From positions 186,001 through 250,000 of the forward strand of contig CBDCYR010000002.1 in assembly GCA_965224275.1 (NCBI GenBank): a stretch of DNA of 64,000 nucleotides, in the 5' to 3' direction. The notes under the pieces were generated by a model. That model did no database searches, was not told the origin of the DNA, and saw only the letters and a program-made list of their open reading frames with translations. This document shows, in pieces, positions 37,807 to 46,689 of this stretch (its first letter is position 1; every line of letters starts with the position of its first letter). A program made the position numbers and the translations under genes. The DNA comes from CAUZWH01 sp965224275 (GTDB lineage Bacteria > Pseudomonadota > Alphaproteobacteria > SHVV01).

Positions 37807-38730
37807 TCAGGCGTAATGGATGATGGCGCTGAGTGTGAGAAGTGACGCCAACGTCGATATCAGGATCGTTCGCGCTATTGCGGCGACCGGCACATCGTAT
37901 TGGACCGCCAGCACAAACGGCATCATCCCGGCGGGTCCGGCGGCGACCAGCATCGCTGGATCGGCCCACTCTGGGCTAACGTGGAACGTCGCCGCAATCA
38001 ACAGCCACGCTACGGCCGGCATCGCGATCAATTTAAGGCCCGACATGGCAATCGGCAGGAGTGCGTGAACCTCGTCTTTCTGGGAGATTAGGATAACGCC
38101 TAGCGCGAACAGGGCGCAGGGCGCGGCTGTTTCGCCGAGAAATCGCAGAAAAAAGTCCACCCCACCGGCGAGGTCAACCGCGGCGAGGTTGGCGACAACA
38201 CCCGCAGCGATGCCAATGATTTGCGGGTTCCTGGCGACCAGGAGGAAATGCCGCCGAACCGACACGCCCTTTGCCTGGCCGCTGGTGGCATCAAGGATCA
38301 AAACCGTTCCGGCAAGCACCACAATCGAGTCGATCGTGATGATCGCGACGATTGGCAACGCCGCCACATCGCCGAACAATTGACGCGCCATCGGCAGAAC
38401 CAGGAAGACGTGGTTGACGTACGCCGCCGACATCCCCAGGAGCAAGCTTTCGACGCGCGGCCGCCGAAATCCGAAGCGCGCGATAGCGAAGCCAACAGCG
38501 TATGCCGCGATCTCGGCGATCAAATAGGCCAGGAGCAATTCCCATTCAAACCAATCGACGGGCGCGGCGCTGATCAGCCGGAACAGCAGCGCAGGAAGCG
38601 CGATGTAGAAAACAAAGCGGTTGAGGGCTGTCGCCGCTGTGGTATCGAATAGTTTGGTCCAGCCGGCCGCGAACCCGATCGCGACGATCGCGAACACCGG
38701 CAAAACGTGATTGAGAAAGGTGCTCAGCAC
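37807..38730 (-). CDS. AEC-family transporter (auxin efflux carrier type)
   Basis: This 307-residue inner-membrane protein is almost entirely hydrophobic, with about ten predicted membrane segments, beginning MLSTFLNHVLPVFAIVAIGF. The pattern of two inverted halves and the segment KAVAARYV-free loops fit the AEC/bile-acid-arsenite superfamily, members of which export organic acids or malonate. A conserved LLGMSAAYVNHVFLVLPMA region in the middle and GLKLIAMPAVAWLL in the second half are typical. It is upstream of the sulfotransferase-like gene. The substrate is not predictable. Confidence 0.88.
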   Translation of the reverse strand: MLSTFLNHVLPVFAIVAIGFAAGWTKLFDTTAATALNRFVFYIALPALLFRLISAAPVDWFEWELLLAYLIAEIAAYAVGFAIARFGFRRPRVESLLLGMSAAYVNHVFLVLPMARQLFGDVAALPIVAIITIDSIVVLAGTVLILDATSGQAKGVSVRRHFLLVARNPQIIGIAAGVVANLAAVDLAGGVDFFLRFLGETAAPCALFALGVILISQKDEVHALLPIAMSGLKLIAMPAVAWLLIAATFHVSPEWADPAMLVAAGPAGMMPFVLAVQYDVPVAAIARTILISTLASLLTLSAIIHYA

Positions 38731-39072
38731 AGATCTGGCCTGTGGTAACGGAGGGTGGGAGACGCCCGACTATAAGTCAGACGCGCGTTTGCCACGAACG
38801 CCAAGCGCGGGGCCAGGCATCCTCCGACACGGGCTTCAATCGATGGTCAGGAGCGCCACTTGACGCTGCTTGATGCCGGTTGGGCGCCGCCAGACATTTG
38901 GAACGCGCGCCGTTTGCAAGCGGCGGCTTCGGCGAGATACCAAGGCCATCGAGTCATGTCTGGCGCCGAGGCCGCGGCTGGCCCACAATTGAATTCGTTG
39001 CGTTTGCCTTGCCGCCCTTCACGCCTCCCAACCTGCCAGCCAACCTATAGTTGAAGCCATCGTCGTACCGCC
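38731..39072. other. Divergent intergenic region, no gene recognised
   Basis: About 340 bases between the AEC transporter gene (minus) and the MFS transporter gene (plus). A 64-codon frame inside it has no family resemblance. It should hold the two divergent promoters. I see no clear operator or riboswitch. Confidence 0.4.
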
Positions 39073-40305
39073 ATGTCCACCGTTCTGACCGCCGGCCGTC
39101 GCGAACTCAAGGTGCTGGGGCTGATCGGCAGCGGCCATATGCTCAGCCACGTACAGTTCCTGCTGCTGCCACCGCTGTTTCCGTTGCTCAAAGACGAATT
39201 CGGGGTTAGCTATGCCGCGCTCGGTGTGGTGGCGGCCGCGTTCTCGTTGGCCGCAAGTCTGGGCCAGGTGCCGATGGGCTTCCTGGTCGACCGCATTGGC
39301 GGGCGCAACCTCCTAGTGGCGGGATTGCTGCTGCAGGGTTGCGCCGCGTTTGCTATGGCATTCGCCGATTCGTACTGGATGCTGGTGGCACTGTCCGGCG
39401 TCTCCGGACTCGCCGCGACCGTCTTTCATCCAGCCGACTTCGCGATCCTTTCGGCCTCTATCCCACACCACCGACTGGGCCGCGCCTTCAGCATGCACAG
39501 CTTGTGCGGCAACCTCGGTGGAGCCATCACACCGCCCGTCGTGATCGCGCTGACGGTCTTGTGGGACTGGCGCAGCGCGGTGGCTGCGGCCGGCGTGCTG
39601 TCGGTCCTGGTCGCCATGCTAATCGCGTGGCAGCGTGGCGCCCTGGTCGAGGAACGCGTCGAAAACGATGGCGGCGATAACCAGCACGACAACGTCGGTC
39701 AAGGCATAGCCTTGCTACTATCGGCACCGATCCTGATGGCGTTTCTGTTCTTCTTATTGAGCAGTATTGGTGTCAGCGCGATCCAAACCTTGGTGGTCGC
39801 GGCCGTCGCCTCGACGCACGACACGACGCTGGCGGCGGCCAGCAGCGTCTTAACAGGATTCCTGATCGGCGCCGCCGCCGGCATTTTCGTTGCCGGCTTT
39901 CTACTCGATCGCAACAAGCGACCGGGGTCGATTGCCACGGTCGCGTTTCTATGTGCGGCTGGGCTCATGGTGCTGGCGGGCTCGGCATCAATGCCGATCG
40001 CGATGCTCACCTTGCTGCTCACTCTGACCGGCGTTTGCACCGGCATCGTGCAGCCAACCCGCGACCTGATGGTGCGCCAGATCACCCCGACCGGCGCCAC
40101 CGGCAAGGTGTTCGGTTTCCTCTCAACCGCGTTCTCGGTCGGCGGTGTGGTGACCCCGGTGATCTTCGGTTGGATCCTCGACAATGCCGGCGCGCGCTGG
40201 ATGTTCTGGCTAATTGCCGCCTTTATGTTGGCCGCGATCTTGACCGTGGTTCGGTTGGGACGGTCGCGCCCGGTGTCCACGACCGACGGTGGGGTCGACC
40301 CCTAG
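39073..40305 (+). CDS. Major facilitator superfamily transporter
   Basis: This 410-residue protein has about 12 membrane segments in two six-segment halves. The cytoplasmic loop 2-3 motif reads MGFLVDRIGGRNLL, the typical MFS motif A (GxxxDRxGxR). The second half has the matching loop IFVAGFLLDRNKRPG. This pattern resembles the fosmidomycin-resistance/nitrate-type MFS proteins. It acts in the inner membrane and would move a small molecule by proton coupling. The cupin gene is convergent, with stops eight bases apart. The substrate is unknown. Confidence 0.9.
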   Translation: MSTVLTAGRRELKVLGLIGSGHMLSHVQFLLLPPLFPLLKDEFGVSYAALGVVAAAFSLAASLGQVPMGFLVDRIGGRNLLVAGLLLQGCAAFAMAFADSYWMLVALSGVSGLAATVFHPADFAILSASIPHHRLGRAFSMHSLCGNLGGAITPPVVIALTVLWDWRSAVAAAGVLSVLVAMLIAWQRGALVEERVENDGGDNQHDNVGQGIALLLSAPILMAFLFFLLSSIGVSAIQTLVVAAVASTHDTTLAAASSVLTGFLIGAAAGIFVAGFLLDRNKRPGSIATVAFLCAAGLMVLAGSASMPIAMLTLLLTLTGVCTGIVQPTRDLMVRQITPTGATGKVFGFLSTAFSVGGVVTPVIFGWILDNAGARWMFWLIAAFMLAAILTVVRLGRSRPVSTTDGGVDP

Positions 40306-40312
40306 CCGGCTA

Positions 40313-40804
40313 CTAATATCGACGTCCATCCTTATGGGTAAACGTCCATTTGCCATCAGCGACGAGTACCGCCTCGATATCGTCGTTTGGGTAGCTCGCC
40401 CCGTCGCCACTGGTGCGGTCGCCGATCTCAAGGAAGGTCACGTCCTGATCGCTGCGGTTGACCAATTGATGGGCGGTGCCTTGGGCTTGAAACCCGGCGC
40501 ACATTCCCGGACCCAGCAAGGTTTCTTCGGTTTCCGTGACCAGTGTCGGACTGCCCTCCAAAATAAAGACGAACTCCTCCTGTTTGCTGTGCCGGTGCAG
40601 CAGCGCGGATTCACCGCCTGGACCCAATTTCGTCAAATTTACCCCGAAATTTCTGAGGCCAAAGACATCGCCCAATTGGCGCTTTTCCCGCCCCGCCATG
40701 CGGCTTGAAAACGGTTCCGGATAACTTGATAGCTTGGTACGTGGTGGAACCGCCTCGGCACTGACCGCAATCGGTGCGCGCGTCTTTCTGTCGCTCATCA
40801 ACAA
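40313..40804 (-). CDS. Cupin-domain protein
   Basis: This is a single-domain cupin protein of 163 residues (161 if started at the second Met, 40798). The metal-binding motif 1 is visible as LLHRHSKQEEFVFILEGSP, with two His and a Glu, and motif 2 as GTAHQLVNRSDQDVTFLEIG with the last His. It would bind a metal and a small ligand, as in dioxygenases, isomerases or sensors. There is no signal peptide. It lies convergent to the MFS gene. The specific reaction cannot be told. Confidence 0.88.
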   Translation of the reverse strand: MLMSDRKTRAPIAVSAEAVPPRTKLSSYPEPFSSRMAGREKRQLGDVFGLRNFGVNLTKLGPGGESALLHRHSKQEEFVFILEGSPTLVTETEETLLGPGMCAGFQAQGTAHQLVNRSDQDVTFLEIGDRTSGDGASYPNDDIEAVLVADGKWTFTHKDGRRY

Positions 40805-40930
40805 TGCCTTTCGTCATATCTGCGGGGTAACACGAAGCGGTATGCCTGTCCCGGGCAACGGGACGCGACGGAGAATGTCGGAAAGGTCTCGCCGAGGCGG
40901 GTCCGATCAGCAAACGCCCGGCCGATCCGA

Positions 40931-41125
40931 TTAGCGCGGCGTGCTTGTCTTCTCTATGACCTCGAGGACCCTCTGCCACACCGCAGCAATTCCGGGCTTT
41001 TCTTCGTCGGTATATTTCATCACCCGCACCTTGGCCTGGATTGCCGCATCGTCGCCGAAGGTGTGGATCAGCATGCGGGCACGGGTCTGAATATCTTGAT
41101 CCGAATAGGTTACCGCCCCTACCAC
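40931..41125 (-). CDS. Small conserved-looking protein (64 aa)
   Basis: This 64-residue protein (ARMLIHTFGDDAAIQAKVRV, then GIAAVWQRVLEVIEK) resembles a group of tiny helical alphaproteobacterial proteins of unknown function. It is predicted to be two helices with an acidic middle. It has no membrane segment. The start is the first ATG. It lies between the cupin and SnoaL-like genes. The call rests on amino-acid pattern only. Confidence 0.55.
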   Translation of the reverse strand: MVGAVTYSDQDIQTRARMLIHTFGDDAAIQAKVRVMKYTDEEKPGIAAVWQRVLEVIEKTSTPR

Positions 41126-41416
41126 CTCACAAGCCCTTCGAAATTTTCATACGCACATCGATCGCAAAAGCAGTCAATTTCGCCGGCTCGATCGGCCGGC
41201 GCCCAATCAATACCCGGCCAACACCTCCACCACTTAACGCCACTTCAATCGGAAACGATACCCCGTAATTTCACGTATTTGAGTGGGGTATTGGTGCGAC
41301 GTTTGTCAATCCGGTCCGGTTGCAGGGCCGCGTGATAATCTGCCCCAGTGCCGTGTTGATCGTAGAAACTCAGTTCCGCGCGAGCGGCTAAAACTTCACG
41401 AGGATCGAGGACGGTG

Positions 41417-41881
41417 ATGGTTTTGCAGGATCGATCAGACATAACCCAATTGATGTACCGCTACGCCGACGCGATGGATCGGCGTGATGTCGGCGCCGTG
41501 CTGCGCTGTTTTACCGATGACGCGGAGACGTCGTGGCATGATGGTGTTGTTAAGACCGCCGGTGCCGACGAACTCAGACGCTTTCTCGAAAACGCGTTTA
41601 GCGACGATGTTCTGGGCGGTCCGGCCAAGCCGTCGAGCCATCTGATGGCCAACGTTATGATCGACCTCGACGGTGATCGTGCCCGCGTCGAGACCACTGC
41701 TTTGGCCTGCGTCACCAACCGTCCCGACCTGGTTACGGTGCGCGGCATCCACTACAGCGACGTTTGCGAGCGTCGCACCGGTGGCTGGCGGATTCGCAGC
41801 CGCAATCATCGCGCCGATTGGGAGTTCTCAACCCCCGGCCAAACCGCCGGACCGATCGCTGCCCCCGGGAGGACCTCGTAA
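41417..41881 (+). CDS. SnoaL-like (NTF2 fold) protein
   Basis: This 154-residue protein fits the SnoaL_4 group of the NTF2-like fold, found in hydroxylating-dioxygenase beta subunits, dehydratases and isomerases. The opening DITQLMYRYADAMDRRDVGAV and CFTDDAETSWHDG are characteristic, and GWRIRSRNHRADWEF closes the sheet. The ATG at 41417 follows a GAGGA at a suitable distance, while a GTG just before it is a less likely start. A role in small aromatic or polyketide metabolism is possible. It is convergent with the lectin-like gene and separated from it by a strong hairpin. Confidence 0.85.
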   Translation: MVLQDRSDITQLMYRYADAMDRRDVGAVLRCFTDDAETSWHDGVVKTAGADELRRFLENAFSDDVLGGPAKPSSHLMANVMIDLDGDRARVETTALACVTNRPDLVTVRGIHYSDVCERRTGGWRIRSRNHRADWEFSTPGQTAGPIAAPGRTS

Positions 41882-41951
41882 TCCGTCGGGATGCCGCCTC
41901 CGCGAACGGGAGCGGGAACGGGCGTCGAGCTATCGAGGAATGGAATGGGAA

Positions 41952-41976
41952 GGGGGGCAGGCCCAGCCTGCCCCCC
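41952..41976. terminator. Perfect 11-bp hairpin between convergent genes
   Basis: GGGGGGCAGGC (41952-41962), loop CCA, GCCTGCCCCCC (41966-41976). It sits between the stops of the convergent SnoaL-like and lectin-like genes, as a bidirectional terminator would. There is no U-run on either side, so it is not a classical intrinsic terminator. Confidence 0.55.
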
Positions 41977-41995
41977 GGCCGATAGAATACGTCGC

Positions 41996-42640
41996 TTAGT
42001 CTGCTGCGAAGCAATACAGCAGCCCGGCGCCGCCGGTGCTGACTAGGTTTTCCTGACTGCAGCCTCGAGACGGATGCGCAGCGATCCACGAAATATTGCC
42101 GCCGCCGTGCCGGTCGTGATGGCCGACCATCGCGCTGCCTTCGCCGGACTTGGTCCAGTTGCCGCACGTGTGATCACCCTTTTCCCAAGGAAAAAAGGCG
42201 GTACCGTCGTTCTTCGATCCGGTCAAAACGTCATGCCGGTTTGGCTTGTCGCCACGCCCGTTCACGAGATTGCCGCTCTCGTCCAACGCCGTGCGCCGAA
42301 CGATATTCGGATTGATGTGAAGTTGATCAAAGTCGACCGCGATCAACTCACCAGTGACGTTGTACCAGGGGCCGCTTCCGATGCGGTCGCGGGCAGAGGT
42401 GGCGCGCCCTTTTTCGACCTGGGTGCTGAGATAGGCCCGCCAGGTGCGCCCCGTCGAACCCGCGGCCGTGGCCAACTTGGAGCAATGGGCGTCGGCGCCG
42501 TCAAGGCCGCCCAGGTTTGCGCCCTGGCCCATGCCAACACTCGTAACGAAGAACCCCATCGGCTGTTTGTCTGCCGCCAGGAGCGGTGCGCTCGATAGCG
42601 CTAGTATTGCAGCTGTCGCCAGCATCTTGGTGATGTTCAC
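41996..42640 (-). CDS. Secreted lectin-like protein
   Basis: This 214-residue exported protein has a signal peptide MNITKMLATAAILALSSAPLLA and a mature domain with GFFVTSVGMGQGANLGGLDG, then ADAHCSKLATAAG and RTWRAYLSTQ. This pattern is common in a family of bacterial secreted proteins with a C-type-lectin or endostatin-like fold. The four cysteines at C-terminal positions (HTCGNWT, RGCSQENL, LLYCFAAD plus DAHCSK) may form disulfides. A ribosome-binding GAGG precedes the ATG. The ligand is unknown. Confidence 0.8.
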   Translation of the reverse strand: MNITKMLATAAILALSSAPLLAADKQPMGFFVTSVGMGQGANLGGLDGADAHCSKLATAAGSTGRTWRAYLSTQVEKGRATSARDRIGSGPWYNVTGELIAVDFDQLHINPNIVRRTALDESGNLVNGRGDKPNRHDVLTGSKNDGTAFFPWEKGDHTCGNWTKSGEGSAMVGHHDRHGGGNISWIAAHPSRGCSQENLVSTGGAGLLYCFAAD

Positions 42641-42957
42641 GTGTACCTCCTCATTATTTACGGGAACGGCCGTTCGGCAATTAGGAACGACCGCTCTACC
42701 CTGCCAACAGGGCGGCGCTCCCCATCATAAACACCGCAATTGCAAAATCATTCCTGGCCCGGTTCAAATATCCGCGATGGATCATGGGCGCTGCGCCTTC
42801 CGATCGGAAACGCGCGCTGCCGTGGCGTGGGTTCGCAAGGAGACCCCTTGCTTGCCCCACACCCCGGCTTTCGCGCACCATCTAACGAGATCCCGCGGCC
42901 GCAGCGTTTGGCGGCGCCGTAGCCTTTTAATTTATTGGTTGGTGCGCGCGAGCTTCG
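42641..42957. other. Divergent promoter region between lectin-like and TetR genes
   Basis: About 317 bases with no convincing gene. It lies upstream of both the minus-strand lectin-like gene and the plus-strand TetR gene, so it presumably contains two promoters and possibly a TetR operator. I did not find a clear palindrome. Confidence 0.4.
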
Positions 42958-43713
42958 ATGCCAAAGAAACCCAATAAGACCACCGCACGCCCCGCGAAAG
43001 CGTCGAACAATGGACCGGCGGCGGCCGCACCGCGCCAGCGGGTAGCACGCGGCACGGGTGAACAACGCATCGTTGACGCAGCGATCGATTTTTTTGCCGA
43101 GCAGGGCTTTCGCGCCTCAACCCGCGATCTCGCCAAGCGGTTGGGCGTGACCCAAGCGCTGCTGTACCGCTATTTCAAAAGCAAACAAGACCTGATCGAC
43201 CGCGTGTTTGCCGAGGTGTTCGTAGATCAATGGAATAGTGACGACAGCACGAAACTACTTGCTACCGACGAACCGCTGCGCGTGAGACTAGCGACGTTTT
43301 ATCAGGCGATCGCCGGCCGTTTCTCAACCCAGCGCATCCGCTTGTTCATCCGCGCCGGGCTTGATGATCAGAAGTTGGCGGCACGTTACACCCTGCCGCT
43401 CAACGAACGCATCTTGACGCCAATAATTGCTGCCCTTCGGCTCGAGGCCGGGTTGCCGCCGCCTGCGAAACGCAAGATTTTGCGCGCCGAGCGCGAACTG
43501 GCGTTGACCCTGCACGGCGCCATCGCCCATCTCGGCATTCGCCGGCACATCTATGACTCGCCCTTGCCCGACGATCTCGATGACCACGTCGCCTTCTACG
43601 TCACCAGCTTCCTGGAAGGCGCGATTCCTACCATCAAACGTCTCCACGCCAAGCCCCCGCGCGGGACGCTCGGAGCTCGGCTTACCGTCGGCGGGAAGTC
43701 AAAGATCGAATAG
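42958..43713 (+). CDS. TetR-family transcriptional regulator
   Basis: This 251-residue regulator has an alanine/lysine-rich N-terminal tail (about 1-30), then the TetR DNA-binding domain: EQRIVDAAIDFFAEQGF, STRDLAKRLGVTQALLYRYF and KSKQDLIDRVF. The remainder is an all-helical ligand-binding and dimerisation domain. The ATG at 42958 is used, though an internal start that skips the tail cannot be excluded. It is convergent with the cytochrome P460 gene. Its regulated genes are probably itself or a divergent neighbour, which is inferred. Confidence 0.92.
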   Translation: MPKKPNKTTARPAKASNNGPAAAAPRQRVARGTGEQRIVDAAIDFFAEQGFRASTRDLAKRLGVTQALLYRYFKSKQDLIDRVFAEVFVDQWNSDDSTKLLATDEPLRVRLATFYQAIAGRFSTQRIRLFIRAGLDDQKLAARYTLPLNERILTPIIAALRLEAGLPPPAKRKILRAERELALTLHGAIAHLGIRRHIYDSPLPDDLDDHVAFYVTSFLEGAIPTIKRLHAKPPRGTLGARLTVGGKSKIE

Positions 43714-43750
43714 GCAAATGCGCCCGAGACTCCTACAAAATGCGTGTGGA

Positions 43751-44281
43751 CTACTTGTTGATCGCGCCGAGGAACGTCGCGAAGGTAAACGTGTAGTCAT
43801 CAAACTCGGCGTTTTCCTTGTGGCAGGCGAAGCAATTGTCGAATTTGACGAACGCCTCGGTGCGCAACACACCCTTGGCATTGAACCAGGAATATTCCCA
43901 CTCGCCATTACGTTTAGCGGCTGGATATTCCGCTCCCCAGCCCGGTTGTTTTTCCTGGACGAAGATATTGGTGATTTCCGAGGTCGGGATGAAACGGCCG
44001 CGCGCATCCGTGACCGGATTGCCGGCCGCGTCGAGCTTGGCCTTATGGTCCTCCATAATGAGGACAGTGCCGTGCGGCGCTGGTTGATTGGCCTTGGCCT
44101 TGGCTAGGCTTTCGGGGTTCACATACATGAACCGCACGGTTTTGCGTTTGGGCTTATCGACGGTTGTGTAACGCACGAAATGAGTTTGATATCCTTCCGG
44201 AAAAGCCACTTTTTCAGCCCCGGCGTGCGCTGTGCCCATGGCAAACAAGCCCAGCACCATAATTGCAATGATCTTACGCAT
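43751..44281 (-). CDS. Cytochrome P460-family protein, exported
   Basis: This 176-residue protein has a signal peptide (MRKIIAIMVLGLFAMGTAHA) and one heme-c attachment motif CFACH near the C-terminus, preceded by KFDNCFACHKENAEFDDY. The mature domain with FRYTTVDKP-like and IFVQEKQPGWGAEYP segments fits the cytochrome P460/cytochrome c'-beta group, involved in hydroxylamine or NO chemistry. GGGAGGGGAA precedes the ATG. It is divergent from the broken hydrolase gene at 44422. The cross-linking Lys of true P460 was not checked, so the reaction is uncertain. Confidence 0.85.
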   Translation of the reverse strand: MRKIIAIMVLGLFAMGTAHAGAEKVAFPEGYQTHFVRYTTVDKPKRKTVRFMYVNPESLAKAKANQPAPHGTVLIMEDHKAKLDAAGNPVTDARGRFIPTSEITNIFVQEKQPGWGAEYPAAKRNGEWEYSWFNAKGVLRTEAFVKFDNCFACHKENAEFDDYTFTFATFLGAINK

Positions 44282-44421
44282 TTCCCCTCCCTCTCTTCGA
44301 GAACCGCACCCACTCCGATGCAACCGGGATTGGAGACCTGCACAACGTAAGTTGTCAAGTGACAACACACGGGAGGACGGGGCCGTCGACAGCCACGCTT
44401 GATTGAAGGACGATAGAGACG

Positions 44422-45080
44422 ATGAAAGATACGCCGACCAAACTCGAACCCGGTGAACTCGCAATCGATGGTCGCGTGTTCGACCTCTACGACGAGTATT
44501 GCCACGGCGAGATCGACCGCCGCACATTCCTGGGCCGCGCCGGCGCACTCACGATCGGCGGCGCGGCGGCGCTGGCGATGGCCGAGAGCCTGCTGCCGCG
44601 TTACGCCCGGGCGCACACGATCTCGTTTACCGATCGACGCATTCGGGCGCGCTACGTTGATTACGCATCAGACGGCGGTAGCGGCGGTGCGATGCGCGGT
44701 TATCTCGTTCAACCCGCTGGCGACGGCCCGTTCCCGTCGGTCGTGGTCATTCACGAGAACCGTGGCCTCAATCTCTACATCGAAGACGTCGCGCGCCGCT
44801 TGTCGGTCGACGGCTTTCTGGCGTTGGCGCGGCAACGGTGGTCGCAAAGATCCGCGCGTCGCTACTGGTGCATTACGCCGAGAACGACGATCGCATCAAC
44901 GGCATGCGCCCGGCTTTCGAAACCGCGCTCAAAGCCAACAATGCCAGCTACGAGATGCACACCTATCCCAGCACCCGGCACGGGTTTCACAACTACTCGA
45001 CGCCGCGCTACGACCAGGTCGCCGCCGATCTGGCCTGGCAACGTACAATCGCGTTTTTCAAGCAGCATCTCGCCGGTTAA
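44422..45080 (+). pseudogene. Dienelactone-hydrolase-family enzyme with internal deletion
   Basis: The N-terminal part has a Tat signal (DRRTFLGRAGALTIGGAAAL) and the start of a dienelactone hydrolase domain (FPSVVVIHENRGLNLYIEDV, then ALA). From about 44835 the protein jumps in another frame to VAKIRASLLVHYAENDDRI and HTYPSTRHGFHNYS, the C-terminal end with the catalytic Asp and His. The middle, including the nucleophile Cys or Ser, is missing. This is a true internal deletion of roughly 230-300 bases, not a single-base error. No working enzyme is likely. Confidence 0.85.
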
Positions 45081-45122
45081 GACCGCCGATCAAACCCGAC
45101 GCGAGCGCAACCCAGACTGGCG

Positions 45123-45767
45123 ATGAGCGTGAGCAAAACCGCCCTATTGATCACTTACCGAACCAAACTGGGGCAACGCGACGCGCTGCATCGCGCCTTC
45201 GACGCGCACGTCAGAGAACACGTCGCGGCAAACCCCAAAGTCGAACGCTTTGTTAAATGCAACGACGACGCCGACCCCAACACGGTCCATCTTTTTGAAC
45301 TCTATAGCGACCGCGCCGCACTCGACGCGGTTGGTGGCGCGACCTGGCTCGCCGATTACAACGCGGCACTGGAGCCCGTTCTCGCTGGCCCGCCTGAGCT
45401 CGCGTTCACGAGTTCGATCTGGTCCAAAGAAACCGATCCTGCCGCGATCGACCAAACGAGCGAGCCGCCGCCGATGGGTCTGTTTGTTAAGTACAGAACA
45501 ACCGATGGAGGACGAGAGGCAATCCATGCGGCATGGGAAGAGCGGGTAAAGTGGTATATTGAGTCTGCGGATGGGATTCGGTTCTTTTATATGTCGATCG
45601 GTGAAGAGTCGGATCTTCTCTGTCTGTTCGTGCTCTTCCAGGATCGCTCGCTGCTCGACGTTTCAAGCGCGACTGACTGGTTCCAGGCCTATCGTGATCT
45701 GATCGAGCCGAACATCACCCAACGCACGGTCTACCGCAGCACGCCGGTTTGGATCAAAGGCGCCTAG
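45123..45767 (+). CDS. Antibiotic-biosynthesis-monooxygenase (ABM) domain protein
   Basis: This 214-residue protein has two ABM-like ferredoxin-fold halves. The first (about 5-98) starts ALLITYRTKLGQRDALHRAF and includes HLFELYSDRAALDA. The second (about 118-212) starts MGLFVKYRTTDGGREAIHA and includes LFVLFQDRSLLDV. Single ABM domains form quinol monooxygenases or heme-degrading enzymes, and a fused pair would act as its own dimer. It lies just downstream of the broken dienelactone hydrolase, in the same direction. The reaction cannot be told. Confidence 0.85.
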   Translation: MSVSKTALLITYRTKLGQRDALHRAFDAHVREHVAANPKVERFVKCNDDADPNTVHLFELYSDRAALDAVGGATWLADYNAALEPVLAGPPELAFTSSIWSKETDPAAIDQTSEPPPMGLFVKYRTTDGGREAIHAAWEERVKWYIESADGIRFFYMSIGEESDLLCLFVLFQDRSLLDVSSATDWFQAYRDLIEPNITQRTVYRSTPVWIKGA

Positions 45768-45809
45768 CTCATCACACTGACTGGCACGGACCATCGCGAT
45801 CGGCTGACG

Positions 45810-46042
45810 TCACCGCGCGCCTCGCGATACCCTGACCCGCCGCCGTGCCCACATGAGCGCGACGCTCGCGCCCACCGCCAACGTGCCCGCGAGCAAGTTG
45901 ACCAGGATGTCGAATGGGTCGAAGACTCGGCTGGGCAGAAACGACTGGATGCACTCGTCGAGCACTCCCAGCGCCCCTGTCGCCAGGATGGCGAGCAAGG
46001 GCGGCACCCGGACCGGACGACCGCGCCTAGGCGTACGACTAG
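45810..46042 (-). pseudogene. VanZ-like protein remnant
   Basis: The minus strand encodes PLLAILATGALGVLDECIQ and FDPFDILVNLLAGTLAVG, the C-terminal two-thirds of a VanZ-like membrane protein with the GVLDE-Q and DI-N motifs. The N-terminal part is gone, replaced upstream by the inverted-repeat element at 46043-46169. The C-terminal tail WARRRVRVSRG is intact. It probably became truncated when that element inserted or recombined. Confidence 0.65.
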
Positions 46043-46169
46043 GCGATACGACGATTATGACACGCAGACCAAGCCCAGTTCCCGTCGGGATCGACAGACC
46101 GCAAGGTCGTGTGTTTCTCCCGCTCACGTTAAAGAAAACGAAGCCAATCTTTCATAATCGTCGTATCGC
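46043..46169. mobile_element. Candidate MITE-like element with 18-bp perfect inverted repeats
   Basis: GCGATACGACGATTATGA (46043-46060) is exactly complementary to TCATAATCGTCGTATCGC (46152-46169), with 91 bases between them, making a 127-base unit. There is no gene inside it. It abuts the truncated VanZ gene. No flanking target duplication is obvious, so an invertible or regulatory palindrome remains possible. Confidence 0.55.
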
Positions 46170-46689
46170 GCGATTATTGCACCGATGGCTAACGAAGTTG
46201 CGCTTGGCATGAGCGCGAAGCGATGGCCTAAGGCCGCCTTTCTCCTCAGGGCGAATGGCTGTTTTTGGCTAATCCCGGTCCTTGGGGTCGGCGAAAACCA
46301 CGTCGGTTGTCGGGGGTAAACCGAACCCTTCCCGAAGTCCACGATCAACGACGCTGGCCCCTGCCAGACAGAGGCACGACGCGCACAATCGCCCGGCACG
46401 AAAGAATCGCAAGGTTGCCATCGTCATCGAAGGCGGGCATTTTTGGTGGCGGGGAAGCACGATTACGAGACTTCCGCTGGACTGAGGGGAAGGCCGGCAC
46501 GCCCGAAGCCGAGATTGAACGCCAAAACGGTAGCGGCTCGCTCAAGCGCGAGGTAATCGGCGTTCTCGTTCGACCAACGCCATGGAGCCAGGCCGAATCT
46601 GCGCATGACGAACCCGAATGAGCGCTTGCCAATCGCGAAGATGGCCAAGCAAAAATCGAAACGACGCCGTTTCGGCCGACGAGAACGAA
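46170..46689. other. Intergenic region, no gene assigned
   Basis: About 500 bases between the inverted-repeat element and the lysine-rich protein gene. Several short frames exist on both strands, including a 61-codon minus-strand frame ending at 46463, but none has a recognisable family or good start. A plus-strand frame beginning MAKQKSKRRRFGRRERN (ATG 46641) ends after 19 codons and is noted with the next gene. Confidence 0.35.

Noticed and set aside
46463..46648. Possible 61-codon minus-strand gene
   Set aside because: It needs a TTG start, has no ribosome-binding site and no recognised family.
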